64,000 nucleotides of DNA, taken from the NCBI RefSeq assembly GCF_000421825.1, contig NZ_ATXT01000014.1, positions 248,001 through 312,000 on the forward strand, written 5' to 3'. Position 1 is the stretch's first letter; each line of letters begins with the position of its first letter. Positions 42,864 to 52,451 of this stretch are shown in pieces. The notes under the pieces are model-generated. The model was given only the letters and a program-made list of their open reading frames with translations, searched no databases and was not told the DNA's origin. This DNA comes from Humibacter albus DSM 18994. GTDB taxonomy: Bacteria; Actinomycetota; Actinomycetes; Actinomycetales; Microbacteriaceae. The position numbers and the translations under genes were made by a program.

Positions 42864-44126
42864 TTACGGCGTCGCCGGGGACTGGCTGGGCATGTGCTCG
42901 GCGGTGGATGAGGACTCGTCGTGCTCTCCTGTGGACAGCGCACCGAGCGAGCCCTCGGCGAGGGCGAGGACGAGTGTCGAGCCCGCCGGGGCGTCGGCCG
43001 GGGCTCGGACGATGCCCTGTGCGCCCTGCACGATCGCATAGCCGCGATCGAGTGTGCTCTGCGGTGACAGTGCGCGCAGCCGCACCGCCAGCTCTCGGGT
43101 GGCGGTCTCGGCCCGCTCGACACAGCGGTGCGTGAGCTCGACGCCGCGGGCGACGTAGCGGGTGAGCTCGTCCGCACGCGTCTCCACTATCCAGCCGTGG
43201 GAGGCCAGCACCGGACGCGAGCGGAGTTGAGCGAGCCGATCGATCTCGTGGGCGAGGAGCGCCGTGACGCGGGCGCCCATGCGGGTGGATGCCTGTTGCA
43301 CGCGCTGCAGTTCCTCCGCGACGTCGGGGACGACGCGCTTGGCGGCATCCGTGGGAGTGGAGGCGCGCAAATCGGCGACATCGTCGAGGAGGGGGCGGTC
43401 GTTTTCGTGGCCGATCGCGCTGACCAGCGGCGTGGAGCACGCGGCCGCCGCACGCAGGAGGGCCTCGTCGCTGAACGGCAGCAGGTTCTGAAAGTCGCCA
43501 CCGCCGCGCGCGACGATGATCACGTCGACCTCCGGGTCCGCATCGAGCTCGCGGATGCCCGCGGTCACGTCGCCCGCCGACCTCTCTCCCTGCACGGCCG
43601 CGTGCCGCACTCGGAAGCGCACGGCGGGCCAGCGCAGTTGGGCGTTGCGCAACACGTCTTTCTCGGCGTCGGAGTCCTTGCCCGTGACGAGGCCGATGCA
43701 ATGCGGGAGGAAGGGGAGCCTCTTCTTGCGAGCGGGATCGAACAGTCCCTCCTCGCGCAGCTGCGTGCGGAGGCGCTCCAGCCGTTCGAGCAGATCGCCC
43801 AGGCCGACGTGACGCATGTCGAAGACCTGCATCGTCAACGTGCCGCCCTTGAACCAGTAGTTCGGCTTGATCAGAGCGACGACGCGGTCGCCCTGCTTGA
43901 GGTCTGCCGGGATCTTCGCTCGCGTCGACGACCAGATGGTGAACGAGATCGTCGCCTCGGCGCCGAGGTCTTTGAGCTTGCCGTAGACGTTGCCGCCCGA
44001 GGCGCCCCACTGCGTGATCTCGCCCTCGACCCAGACGGTGCCGAGCCGGTCGATGTAGTCGCGGAGCTTGCCGGCCAGAATGGCGACCGGCCACGGCGTC
44101 TCGACCGTGGGCAGGGCATCCGGCAC
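42864..44126 (-). CDS. xseA: Exodeoxyribonuclease VII large subunit
   Basis: Catalytic subunit that degrades single-stranded DNA in both directions. The 420-residue protein has the N-terminal OB fold ([23 protein letters not shown]) and a catalytic domain with [22 protein letters not shown] and [28 protein letters not shown] coiled-coil region follows, then a C-terminal RGYAIVQ segment. GTG 44126 is set by GGAGGG 8 nt upstream. Divergent from ispH across 39 bp. Confidence 0.95.
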   Translation of the reverse strand: MPDALPTVETPWPVAILAGKLRDYIDRLGTVWVEGEITQWGASGGNVYGKLKDLGAEATISFTIWSSTRAKIPADLKQGDRVVALIKPNYWFKGGTLTMQVFDMRHVGLGDLLERLERLRTQLREEGLFDPARKKRLPFLPHCIGLVTGKDSDAEKDVLRNAQLRWPAVRFRVRHAAVQGERSAGDVTAGIRELDADPEVDVIIVARGGGDFQNLLPFSDEALLRAAAACSTPLVSAIGHENDRPLLDDVADLRASTPTDAAKRVVPDVAEELQRVQQASTRMGARVTALLAHEIDRLAQLRSRPVLASHGWIVETRADELTRYVARGVELTHRCVERAETATRELAVRLRALSPQSTLDRGYAIVQGAQGIVRAPADAPAGSTLVLALAEGSLGALSTGEHDESSSTAEHMPSQSPATP

Positions 44127-44165
44127 GCTCAGTTCCCTCCAGCGTTCACAACCTAAACTGGACCC

Positions 44166-45224
44166 GTGAGCGACACGACTATCGACCTGGCGATGCCACG
44201 CGTGCCCGGGGTCCGGGGCAGGCTCAAGGATACCCCGGCGACCGGTCGCAAACGGGTGCTGCTGGCCGCACCCCGTGGATACTGCGCGGGTGTGGATAGA
44301 GCGGTCGTCGCCGTCGAGAAGGCGCTCGAGCGCTACGGCGCCCCCGTGTATGTGCGCAAGCAGATCGTGCACAACGTGCACGTCGTCGCGACGCTCGAGA
44401 AGCGCGGCGCGATCTTCGTCGACGAGGTCGACGAAGTGCCGACGGGTGCGCACATCGTGTTCAGCGCCCACGGCGTCGCGCCGTCCGTCGTGCAGGCCGC
44501 CGCCGATCGCGGGCTGCGGGCGATCGACGCCACCTGTCCGCTCGTGACGAAGGTGCACCGCGAGGCGGTGCGGTTCGCCCGCGACGACTACGAGATCCTG
44601 CTCATCGGCCACGCGGGGCACGAAGAGGTGGAGGGCACGTCCGGGGAGGCCCCCGAGCATGTGACTCTGGTCAACGGTCCCGACGCCGTCGACGACATCG
44701 TCGTGCGCGACCCCGACCGTGTGGTCTGGCTCTCGCAGACCACGCTGTCAGTGGACGAGACGATGGAGACCGTGCGCCGGCTCCGCGAGCGCTTCCCCCA
44801 CCTCGCCGACCCGCCGAGCGATGACATCTGCTACGCCACCCAGAACCGCCAGGTCGCCATCAAGAAGGTGGCGAAGGAGGCGGACCTCGTGATCGTGGTC
44901 GGATCCGCCAACTCCTCGAACTCCGTGCGCCTGGTCGAGGTCGCGCGCGAGAACGGCGCGAAGGCGGCGCACCGCATCGACTACGCCGGCGAAGTGCAGC
45001 AGGAGTGGCTCGAGGGCGTCGAGACGATCGGCGTGACGAGCGGGGCATCCGTGCCGGAGGTGCTCGTGCGCGAGCTGCTCGACGAGCTCGCCGGCGCGGG
45101 CTATGACGACGTCGAGATCGTGAAGACGGCGGAAGAGGACCTGATGTTCTCGCTGCCCAAGGAGCTGCGCCAGACCGCGTCGGGCAAGCAGGATGCCCGT
45201 GCGATCGGAGGCAGATCCCGATGA
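44166..45224 (+). CDS. ispH: 4-Hydroxy-3-methylbut-2-enyl diphosphate reductase
   Basis: Last enzyme of the MEP isoprenoid pathway, an iron-sulfur reductase making IPP and DMAPP. The three cluster cysteines are in [26 protein letters not shown] and [10 protein letters not shown], and HxxH-type residues ([10 protein letters not shown]) are present. Length 352 is normal with a ~28-residue N-terminal extension. TAAACT lies 6 nt before GTG 44166, so the transcript is probably leaderless. Confidence 0.96.
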   Translation: MSDTTIDLAMPRVPGVRGRLKDTPATGRKRVLLAAPRGYCAGVDRAVVAVEKALERYGAPVYVRKQIVHNVHVVATLEKRGAIFVDEVDEVPTGAHIVFSAHGVAPSVVQAAADRGLRAIDATCPLVTKVHREAVRFARDDYEILLIGHAGHEEVEGTSGEAPEHVTLVNGPDAVDDIVVRDPDRVVWLSQTTLSVDETMETVRRLRERFPHLADPPSDDICYATQNRQVAIKKVAKEADLVIVVGSANSSNSVRLVEVARENGAKAAHRIDYAGEVQQEWLEGVETIGVTSGASVPEVLVRELLDELAGAGYDDVEIVKTAEEDLMFSLPKELRQTASGKQDARAIGGRSR

Positions 45225-45850
45225 CCGATCCTCGGCCACGGCCGCAGTACGGCGAGTACGCGACCGAGGAGGAGCAGCGCGCGGCGATCAAGGATCCGGA
45301 GAGCAACCCGCATTACGCGCCGCCCGAGCCTGCGCTCGACGGGCCGTTGGGTCGCGGAGAGGACGTCGACGGCGCGCCGTTCTCGGGCCGTACCGGCGCG
45401 CATGAGTCGGGCGGGCGCGGCGCGGGCGTGTCCGGTGAGTCGAGCGGCGACGATCCGCAGGTCTCCGCATCACCTGCCCTGAGGCATCCTGCAGACCGCA
45501 TGATCTCGATCGCGCTGCTCGTCTTCGGGCTGTACAACGTGATCACGACCATCATGGACCGCGACGACATTGCGACTGCCATCGACCAGGCCTATCGCAG
45601 CATGGGCCTGAGCGGTGACTACACGGCGACGGCGCTGACCGGCACGGTCGCCGACATCACGTCGATCGTCTCGCTGGCGCTGTGGGTTGCTGCAGCAGGC
45701 CTGACGGTCTGGGCGATCGCGCGAGGCAGACTTGCGTTCTGGATACCGCTGGCCGCGGGACTTCTGGCCGCGATCGTCAGCGGGGTCGGCTACCTCGTGC
45801 TCTTCCTGCACGACCCGACGTTCCTCGCGTACCTGCAGCAGGCGGGCTGA
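45221..45850 (+). CDS. DUF6264-like membrane protein
   Basis: A 209-residue protein overlapping ispH by 4 bp. A long disordered, Pro/Gly/Asp-rich N terminus (opening [19 protein letters not shown]) is followed by three or four transmembrane helices ([65 protein letters not shown]). The opening motif and layout recall DUF6264, frequent in Microbacteriaceae. Function unknown. Confidence 0.7.
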   Translation: MTDPRPRPQYGEYATEEEQRAAIKDPESNPHYAPPEPALDGPLGRGEDVDGAPFSGRTGAHESGGRGAGVSGESSGDDPQVSASPALRHPADRMISIALLVFGLYNVITTIMDRDDIATAIDQAYRSMGLSGDYTATALTGTVADITSIVSLALWVAAAGLTVWAIARGRLAFWIPLAAGLLAAIVSGVGYLVLFLHDPTFLAYLQQAG

Positions 45851-45899
45851 CCCGCGCCTGCCGACACATGCCGGCTGACGGCAGCGCCGGGAACACGAA

Positions 45900-45925
45900 G
45901 GGCGTCGGACCGAGGTCCGACGCCC
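45900..45925. terminator. Strong bidirectional terminator before fba
   Basis: GGGCGTCGGACC-GA-GGTCCGACGCCC is a perfect 12-bp inverted repeat between convergent genes, 21 nt beyond the fba stop on the minus strand. On that strand it is followed by a T-richer TTCGTGTTCC. Confidence 0.75.
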
Positions 45926-45946
45926 TGATCGCGTTCTGCGCGAGTG

Positions 45947-46981
<1,035 letters not shown>

Positions 46982-47080
46982 GAGGTCTCCTCGATGATGC
47001 GCAGGCGGGATTTCAGCCACGAGTCTAGTCAGTGGCGTGCCGCGCTCCCGACCCGATGCGAGGGCGAGGCCCGCGCAACA

Positions 47081-47095
47081 CGTTCACCCCAGGTG
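47081..47095. promoter_or_regulatory. Palindrome in the fba-glpX divergent region
   Basis: TTCACC-CCA-GGTGAA is a perfect 6-bp inverted repeat about 110 bp upstream of glpX in the 224-bp gap between the divergent genes. A regulator site is possible; none is identified. Confidence 0.35.
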
Positions 47096-47205
47096 AAGAA
47101 GCAGAAATGATTCCTCGATGGATGCCCGTCAAGACGCGGATGCCACTCCTAACGTTGAAATCGACAAGGACTTCACAAGGAAGGACTTGACGAGAGAGGG
47201 CGCCC

Positions 47206-48249
47206 ATGCTCGAGGACCTGGCCGAACGCACTGATCCCGCGACCGAAGCGAGAGACGCACGCTCGCAAGACGCACCTGCGGGAGCGGGCATCCTGCACCC
47301 GGACCGCAATCTGGCGCTCGAACTGGTGCGGGCGACGGAGGCGGCGGCGATCCGGGCCACGCCGTGGATCGGAAAAGGACGCAAGAACGACGCCGACGGT
47401 GCCGCGGTGGATGCCATGCGCGCGTTTCTCGCGACCGTCGACTTCGACGGCGTGGTCGTGATCGGCGAGGGGGAGAAGGACCGTGCCCCCATGCTCTTCA
47501 ACGGCGAGCATGTCGGAACCGGCCGCGGCCCCGCCTGCGATATCGCCGTCGATCCGATCGACGGCACTTCGCTGACCGCCGCCGGACGCCAGAACGCGCT
47601 GTCCGTGATCGCCGTGAGCGACCGGGGGACGATGCTGGACGCTTCGAGCGTGTTCTACATGGACAAGATCGTGACAGGGCCGGAGGGCGCCGGTGTGGTG
47701 GACATCCGCCGACCGGTCGGGGAGAACCTGCGCGCCCTCGCGCACGCGCTGGGCAAAGACGTGGGCGAGCTGCGCGTGGCCGTGCTGGACCGGCCGAGGC
47801 ATGCCGAGCTGATCGCACAGATCAGGGATGCCGGGGCCGGCACCCGGCTCATGCTCGACGGCGACGTCGCAGGCGGCATCAACGCGGCACGGCACGACAC
47901 GCGCATCGACGCGTGCATCGGGATCGGCGGCAGCCCGGAGGGGATCACGACGGCCTGCGCGATCAAGGCGCTGGGCGGCTTCATGCAGGCGCGACCCGCC
48001 CCGCGCGACGCCGCGGAACGCGAGCGCGCGGTGTCCGGCGGGACCGACCCGGACCGCGTCTACGGGCTCGACGACCTTGTCGCGAGCGACAACACGATCT
48101 TCGTGGCCACGGGCGTCACCGACGGTGGCCTGGTCGACGGCGTGCGCCGCGAGGGGCCGATCATCCACACCAGCAGCATCGTGCTGCGTGGCACGTCGGG
48201 AACGGTCCGCCGCATCACGGCGGAGCACCTGGTCTCCAAGTGGTGGTGA
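47206..48249 (+). CDS. glpX: Fructose-1,6-bisphosphatase class II (GlpX)
   Basis: Key gluconeogenic phosphatase, the main FBPase of Actinobacteria. The 347-residue protein opens with a ~25-residue extension. It then shows GRKNDADGAAVDAMR, VVIGEGEKDRAPML and the metal-binding DIAVDPIDGTSLTA, plus LMLDGDVAGGINAA and IGIGGSPEGITTACAIKALGG. Its stop codon lies in the first of three 17-bp repeats. Confidence 0.94.
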   Translation: MLEDLAERTDPATEARDARSQDAPAGAGILHPDRNLALELVRATEAAAIRATPWIGKGRKNDADGAAVDAMRAFLATVDFDGVVVIGEGEKDRAPMLFNGEHVGTGRGPACDIAVDPIDGTSLTAAGRQNALSVIAVSDRGTMLDASSVFYMDKIVTGPEGAGVVDIRRPVGENLRALAHALGKDVGELRVAVLDRPRHAELIAQIRDAGAGTRLMLDGDVAGGINAARHDTRIDACIGIGGSPEGITTACAIKALGGFMQARPAPRDAAERERAVSGGTDPDRVYGLDDLVASDNTIFVATGVTDGGLVDGVRREGPIIHTSSIVLRGTSGTVRRITAEHLVSKWW

Positions 48250-48295
48250 CGGTCACGTCGCGGTGGTGACGGTCACGTGGTGGTGACGGTCACGT
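48242..48295 (+). repeat. Three 17-bp repeats containing GTGAC-G-GTCAC after glpX
   Basis: GGTGGTGACGGTCACGT occurs at 48242-48258, 48262-48278 and 48279-48295. Each unit contains the palindrome GTGAC-G-GTCAC, and a GGTGGTCGTGATC remnant follows. The first unit includes the glpX stop. Confidence 0.8.
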
Positions 48296-48378
48296 GGTGG
48301 TCGTGATCGGGACCGCGATCGCGATCGTACGAGCACGACCGCGCTGGGGGCGTGGGCCAGCGGCGACGGGTCGGTGCG

Positions 48379-49812
48379 TCAGCGGCGACGGTCGCCGATC
48401 GCGATCGGCTCGGCAGCGCCGGTCAGGGCGTCATCGTCCCGCTCGTCAGTGCCGCCGGTGTCCGCACCCTGAATGTCGGTGCCGTGGATGTCGGCAGCGG
48501 CGTCGGCGTCGGCGTCGATGGAGTTGACCAGTTCGAAGGCGGTCAGCTCGCGCGGAGACTCCTCCACCCCGCTCAGCGCCGGGATGATCTTCGACTCGTC
48601 GAGTGCGCCGAGCTTGCGCGCGGACGGGAGCACCTGTCGCTCCAGCGAGCCGACGAACTTGTTGTAGTCGTTGACGGTGCCCTTGATGGCGCGGCCGAGC
48701 TTGTCGATGTGCTGGGCCGTCGTGGCCAGGCGGGAGTAGAGCTCGCGGCTGAGGTCGAAGAGCAGCTTGGCGTCGTGGGTCAGCACGTCCTGCTGCCAGC
48801 TGAAGGCGACCGTCTTCAGCACGGACCACAGCGTCACGGGCGAGGCGAGCGCAACGCGCTTGCCGAACGCGAACTCCATGATCGTCGGATCGGCCTCCAT
48901 CGCACCCGAGACGAGAGACTCGCTGGGGATGAAGGCGATGACCATCTCGGGCGAGGCGTCCAGCCCCGACCAGTACGCCTTGCCGCCGAGGGTCGTGATG
49001 TGGTCTCGTACCGCCTTGACGTGCTGCTTCATCAGCGCGGCGCGGCGTGCCCCCTCCTCGCCGGTGGCGGTGGCCGGAATCTGACTGGCCTCGAGGAACG
49101 CGTTGAACGGCGCCTTCGCATCGACGGCGATGTTCTTGCCTCCGGGAAGATGGACGACCATGTCGGGCCGGCCGGCTCCGGCGTCGGAACTGATGCTGGA
49201 CTGGACGTCGAAATCCACACGCTCCAGCAGCCCGGCGGCCTCGACCACGCTGCGCAACTGGGTTTCGCCCCACACGCCGCGTGTGCTGTTGGAGCGCAGG
49301 GCGGAAGCGAGCGACTCGGCCGTGCCGCGCAACCGTTCCTCGGATTCCGCCGCCGTCTTGAGCTGCTGCGCGAGCTCGCCGTGCTGACGGCTGCGCTGCT
49401 CTTCCAAGTCGGTGACCTTCTTCTGCATGCCCTGCAGGCTCTCCCGCACCGGGGCGAGTGCCTGCAGCACCTTGCTTTCCGCCCTCTCCCGCTCGCGCTG
49501 CGCCGTCAATTCCTGCCGTTGCCGCTCGGCGAGCTCCTCGAACTGCTCTCGTTGACGCTCGATGCGCTCGCGCAGGCCCTGCGCCGTCGCCGAGACGGCG
49601 GCCAGCTGTTCGCGGAGTGCGGCCTGAGTCTTCTGCTCCTCCGCGCGGACCTCGACGAGCTCGGCCGCGTGCTGTGCGGCGAGCACCTCGGGGCTGACGG
49701 CAGGGACATTCGACACCGGGTCTTCGGCACGTCGCCGTGCCAGTGCGAGGCCGCCGAGAACACCGCCTGCGGCGCCGACCAGCAGTCCGATGATGAGGAA
49801 GAGAACGTCCAT
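48379..49812 (-). CDS. rmuC: DNA recombination protein RmuC
   Basis: A 477-residue nuclease-like protein that limits recombination at inverted repeats. It has an N-terminal transmembrane helix (LFLIIGLLVGAAGGVLGGLALA), a long coiled coil (about residues 45-165) and the RmuC domain (STRGVWGETQLRSVVEAAGLLE, IAVDAKAPFNAFLEA, VIAFIPSESLVSGAMEADPTI). The C-terminal ~45 residues are Asp/Ala-rich and disordered. ATG 49812 starts the transmembrane helix; longer open frame upstream is spurious. Confidence 0.9.
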   Translation of the reverse strand: MDVLFLIIGLLVGAAGGVLGGLALARRRAEDPVSNVPAVSPEVLAAQHAAELVEVRAEEQKTQAALREQLAAVSATAQGLRERIERQREQFEELAERQRQELTAQRERERAESKVLQALAPVRESLQGMQKKVTDLEEQRSRQHGELAQQLKTAAESEERLRGTAESLASALRSNSTRGVWGETQLRSVVEAAGLLERVDFDVQSSISSDAGAGRPDMVVHLPGGKNIAVDAKAPFNAFLEASQIPATATGEEGARRAALMKQHVKAVRDHITTLGGKAYWSGLDASPEMVIAFIPSESLVSGAMEADPTIMEFAFGKRVALASPVTLWSVLKTVAFSWQQDVLTHDAKLLFDLSRELYSRLATTAQHIDKLGRAIKGTVNDYNKFVGSLERQVLPSARKLGALDESKIIPALSGVEESPRELTAFELVNSIDADADAAADIHGTDIQGADTGGTDERDDDALTGAAEPIAIGDRRR

Positions 49813-49913
49813 GCGTCCATGGTCGCAGCGGCCACCGACATCCTCGCCGCGCCTCGCCACAGGGCTCGCGACGGGCACACCGGCCCGTCGGCAGCGGAGG
49901 TGGTGAATACCGC

Positions 49914-50498
49914 TCAGGCGGCGACGGCGACCTCGCCGATGTGGCCGAGGCGCGCGGGTGCGGCGGCGGCCAGCTCGACGATGGAGTCCGCACCGTGGCG
50001 GGAGGCCGCGTGCACGATGATGGCGGCACATGCCTCGGCGTCGGCGAGCGCGTCGTGGTGGTGGAATCCCTCGTATCCCGCGGCCATCGCGGCCACGGGG
50101 AGTCGGTACGAGTCCAGTGCGTAGGTCTTGCGCGCCACCTGCAGGCTGCACAGGTAGTCGTGGCTGGGACAGGGGATGCCCGTGGCCGCGCACGCGCCGC
50201 GGATGACGCCCATGTCGAAGCCGGCGTTGTGCGCCACGAAGGCGTCGCCGTCGGCGAACGCGACGAGGTCCGCGAACTGCTCGACCCAGCCCGGGGCATC
50301 CAGCACGTCCTCGGCATGAATGCCATGGATGCGCACGTTCCATTCGAGGAACGCGTCGTGGCCGGGCGGCGGCTTGATCAGCCAACTCGCCGTGTCGATC
50401 ACCGTGCCGCCTCGCACCTTCACGAGCCCGACCGAGCAGGCGGAGGCGCTGCTGGAGTTCGCGGTCTCGAAATCGATGGCGGTGAAGTCCAGTGGCAC
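49914..50498 (-). CDS. DnaQ-family 3'-5' exonuclease
   Basis: A stand-alone DEDDh exonuclease of 194 residues. The three motifs are TAIDFETANSS (ExoI Asp/Glu), FVAHNAGFDMGVI (ExoII Asp) and HHDALADAEACAAI (ExoIIIepsilon His/Asp). No polymerase or GIY-YIG domain is attached. GTG 50498 is the start that places ExoI at residue 9, as usual in this family. Related to the epsilon proofreading subunit but probably a repair or RNA-processing nuclease. Confidence 0.87.
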   Translation of the reverse strand: MPLDFTAIDFETANSSSASACSVGLVKVRGGTVIDTASWLIKPPPGHDAFLEWNVRIHGIHAEDVLDAPGWVEQFADLVAFADGDAFVAHNAGFDMGVIRGACAATGIPCPSHDYLCSLQVARKTYALDSYRLPVAAMAAGYEGFHHHDALADAEACAAIIVHAASRHGADSIVELAAAAPARLGHIGEVAVAA

Positions 50499-50717
50499 GC
50501 AGCCATGCTCGCATGAGCAAGGATCCACTGCCGAACCGGTCTCGGCGTGGCTCGGTATTGCCGGATTTCCAAACGCGATATATCGTGATCTCACGCACGT
50601 CGGCGATGATGGATGTCGGCGGTCGCGACCATGATGACGGGTACCGTTTTCGCCACCCTCGTCCTGCAGCACAGACTCAACCCCACACTCGACCCACACA
50701 CTCAACCGGAGTACCGC

Positions 50718-52451
50718 GTGCTCTTCAAGCTCCTCGTCCGCTACCTCAAGCCCTATGGATGGCTTCTGGCCGGCGTCCTCGTCTTCCAGTTCGGGTCCGC
50801 GCTCGCGAGCCTCTATCTGCCCAGCCTCAATGCGGACATCATCGACAACGGCGTGACCAAAGGCGATACCGCGTACATCTGGCGTGCCGGAGCGGTCATG
50901 CTGACCGTCTCATTCGGTCAGATCGTCGCCTCGATCATCGCCACGTACTTCGCCGCGAAAGCCGCCATGCGGCTCGGGCGCGACGTGCGCGACGATGTCT
51001 TCGACCGGGTGTCCGGGTTCTCCGAGCGCGAGGTCTCCTCGTTCGGTGCCGGCTCGCTCATCACCCGCAACACGAACGACGTGCAACAGGTGCAGATGCT
51101 CGCCATGATGTCGGCGACGTTCCTCGTCACCGCACCGCTGCTGGCGATCGGTGGCATCATTCTGGCGGTGCGGCAGAGCGTGAGCCTCTCCTGGCTGATC
51201 GCGGTGTCTGTTCCGGCGCTGCTCATCGTGGCCGTGCTCGTGATCAGCCGCATGGTGCCGCTCTTCCGTCGCTATCAGGAACGGCTCGATGTCGTGAACC
51301 GGATCATGCGCGAGCAGCTGACGGGCATCCGGGTGATCCGTGCCTTCGTGCGCGAGCCGATCGAGGAGCAGCGGTTCCGCGGCGCCAACGACGGCATCCT
51401 CGACATCGGACGCCGGGTCGGCTCGCTGTTCGTGCTCCTCTTCCCCGCCGTCATGCTCATCCTCAACATCACGGTGATCGGGGTGATCTGGTTCGGCGGC
51501 CAGAAGGTGGACTCCGGCGAGGTGCAGATCGGCACGCTCTTCGCGTTCATGCAGTACGTCATGCTCATCCTGTCCGGCGTCATGATGGCCAGCTTCATGA
51601 CGATGATGATCCCGCGCGCGGCGGTCTCCGCTGAGCGGATCGGAGAGGTCCTGGCCGCGGATTCGTCGCTCGCGCCGCCGCCGAAACCGGTCAGTGCGTT
51701 CCCCGAGCCGGGCCGTGTGGAGTTCGCGGACGCGACGTTCACGTACCCGGGCGCGGAGCAACCCGTGCTGGCCGGCATCCGGTTCCACGCCTCGCCGGGC
51801 GAGACCGTGGCCGTTGTCGGGTCCACCGGCGCGGGCAAGACGACCCTGATCTCGCTCATCCCGCGCCTGTTCGACGTGACGGGGGGCGCGGTGCGCGTGG
51901 GCGGAGTCGACGTGCGCCAGGCGGACCTCGACGCCCTGTGGCGCACCATCGGGCTCGTGCCGCAGCGACCGTTCCTGTTCAGCGGCACCGTGGCATCCAA
52001 CCTGCGCTTCGGGCGCGAGGAGGCGACCGATGCGGAGCTCTGGCACGCGCTGGAGATCGCGCAGGGCAGCGACTTCGTCGCTCAGATGGAAGGCGGCCTC
52101 GACGCGCACATCGCGCAGGGCGGCACGAACGTCTCGGGCGGTCAGCGCCAGCGGCTCGCGATCGCGCGCGCGATCGTGCACCGGCCGCAGATCCTGGTCT
52201 TCGACGACTCGTTCTCGGCGCTCGACCTGACGACGGATGCCCGTCTGCGGCAAGCGTTGTGGCGAGAACTCCCCGAGGTGACCAAGATCGTCGTCGCCCA
52301 GCGGGTGTCCACCATCACCGACGCGGATCGCATCGTCGTGCTCGACGACGGGGGCATGGTCGGACTCGGAACGCACGAGGAGCTCCTCGAATCGAACGAG
52401 ACCTACCGCGAGATCGTTCAGTCCCAGCTCGGAGTGGAGGCAGGCCGATGA
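50718..52451 (+). CDS. Heterodimeric ABC exporter, subunit with degenerate ATP site
   Basis: A fused six-helix membrane domain plus ATPase of 577 residues. Walker A is GSTGAGKTT, the signature NVSGGQRQR. Walker B reads ILVFDDSFSALD, with Asp in place of the catalytic Glu, and the switch position reads VVAQRVSTI, with Gln in place of His. These changes are typical of the non-catalytic half of heterodimeric exporters such as TM287/288 or BmrCD. I start at GTG 50718 (GGAG six nt upstream), giving the usual LFKLLVRYLKPYGW opening. It overlaps its partner by 4 bp. Confidence 0.88.
   Translation: MLFKLLVRYLKPYGWLLAGVLVFQFGSALASLYLPSLNADIIDNGVTKGDTAYIWRAGAVMLTVSFGQIVASIIATYFAAKAAMRLGRDVRDDVFDRVSGFSEREVSSFGAGSLITRNTNDVQQVQMLAMMSATFLVTAPLLAIGGIILAVRQSVSLSWLIAVSVPALLIVAVLVISRMVPLFRRYQERLDVVNRIMREQLTGIRVIRAFVREPIEEQRFRGANDGILDIGRRVGSLFVLLFPAVMLILNITVIGVIWFGGQKVDSGEVQIGTLFAFMQYVMLILSGVMMASFMTMMIPRAAVSAERIGEVLAADSSLAPPPKPVSAFPEPGRVEFADATFTYPGAEQPVLAGIRFHASPGETVAVVGSTGAGKTTLISLIPRLFDVTGGAVRVGGVDVRQADLDALWRTIGLVPQRPFLFSGTVASNLRFGREEATDAELWHALEIAQGSDFVAQMEGGLDAHIAQGGTNVSGGQRQRLAIARAIVHRPQILVFDDSFSALDLTTDARLRQALWRELPEVTKIVVAQRVSTITDADRIVVLDDGGMVGLGTHEELLESNETYREIVQSQLGVEAGR

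Noticed and set aside
48242-48295. CRISPR-like array
   Set aside because: Units are 17 bp, almost contiguous and without unique spacers; no cas genes are present.
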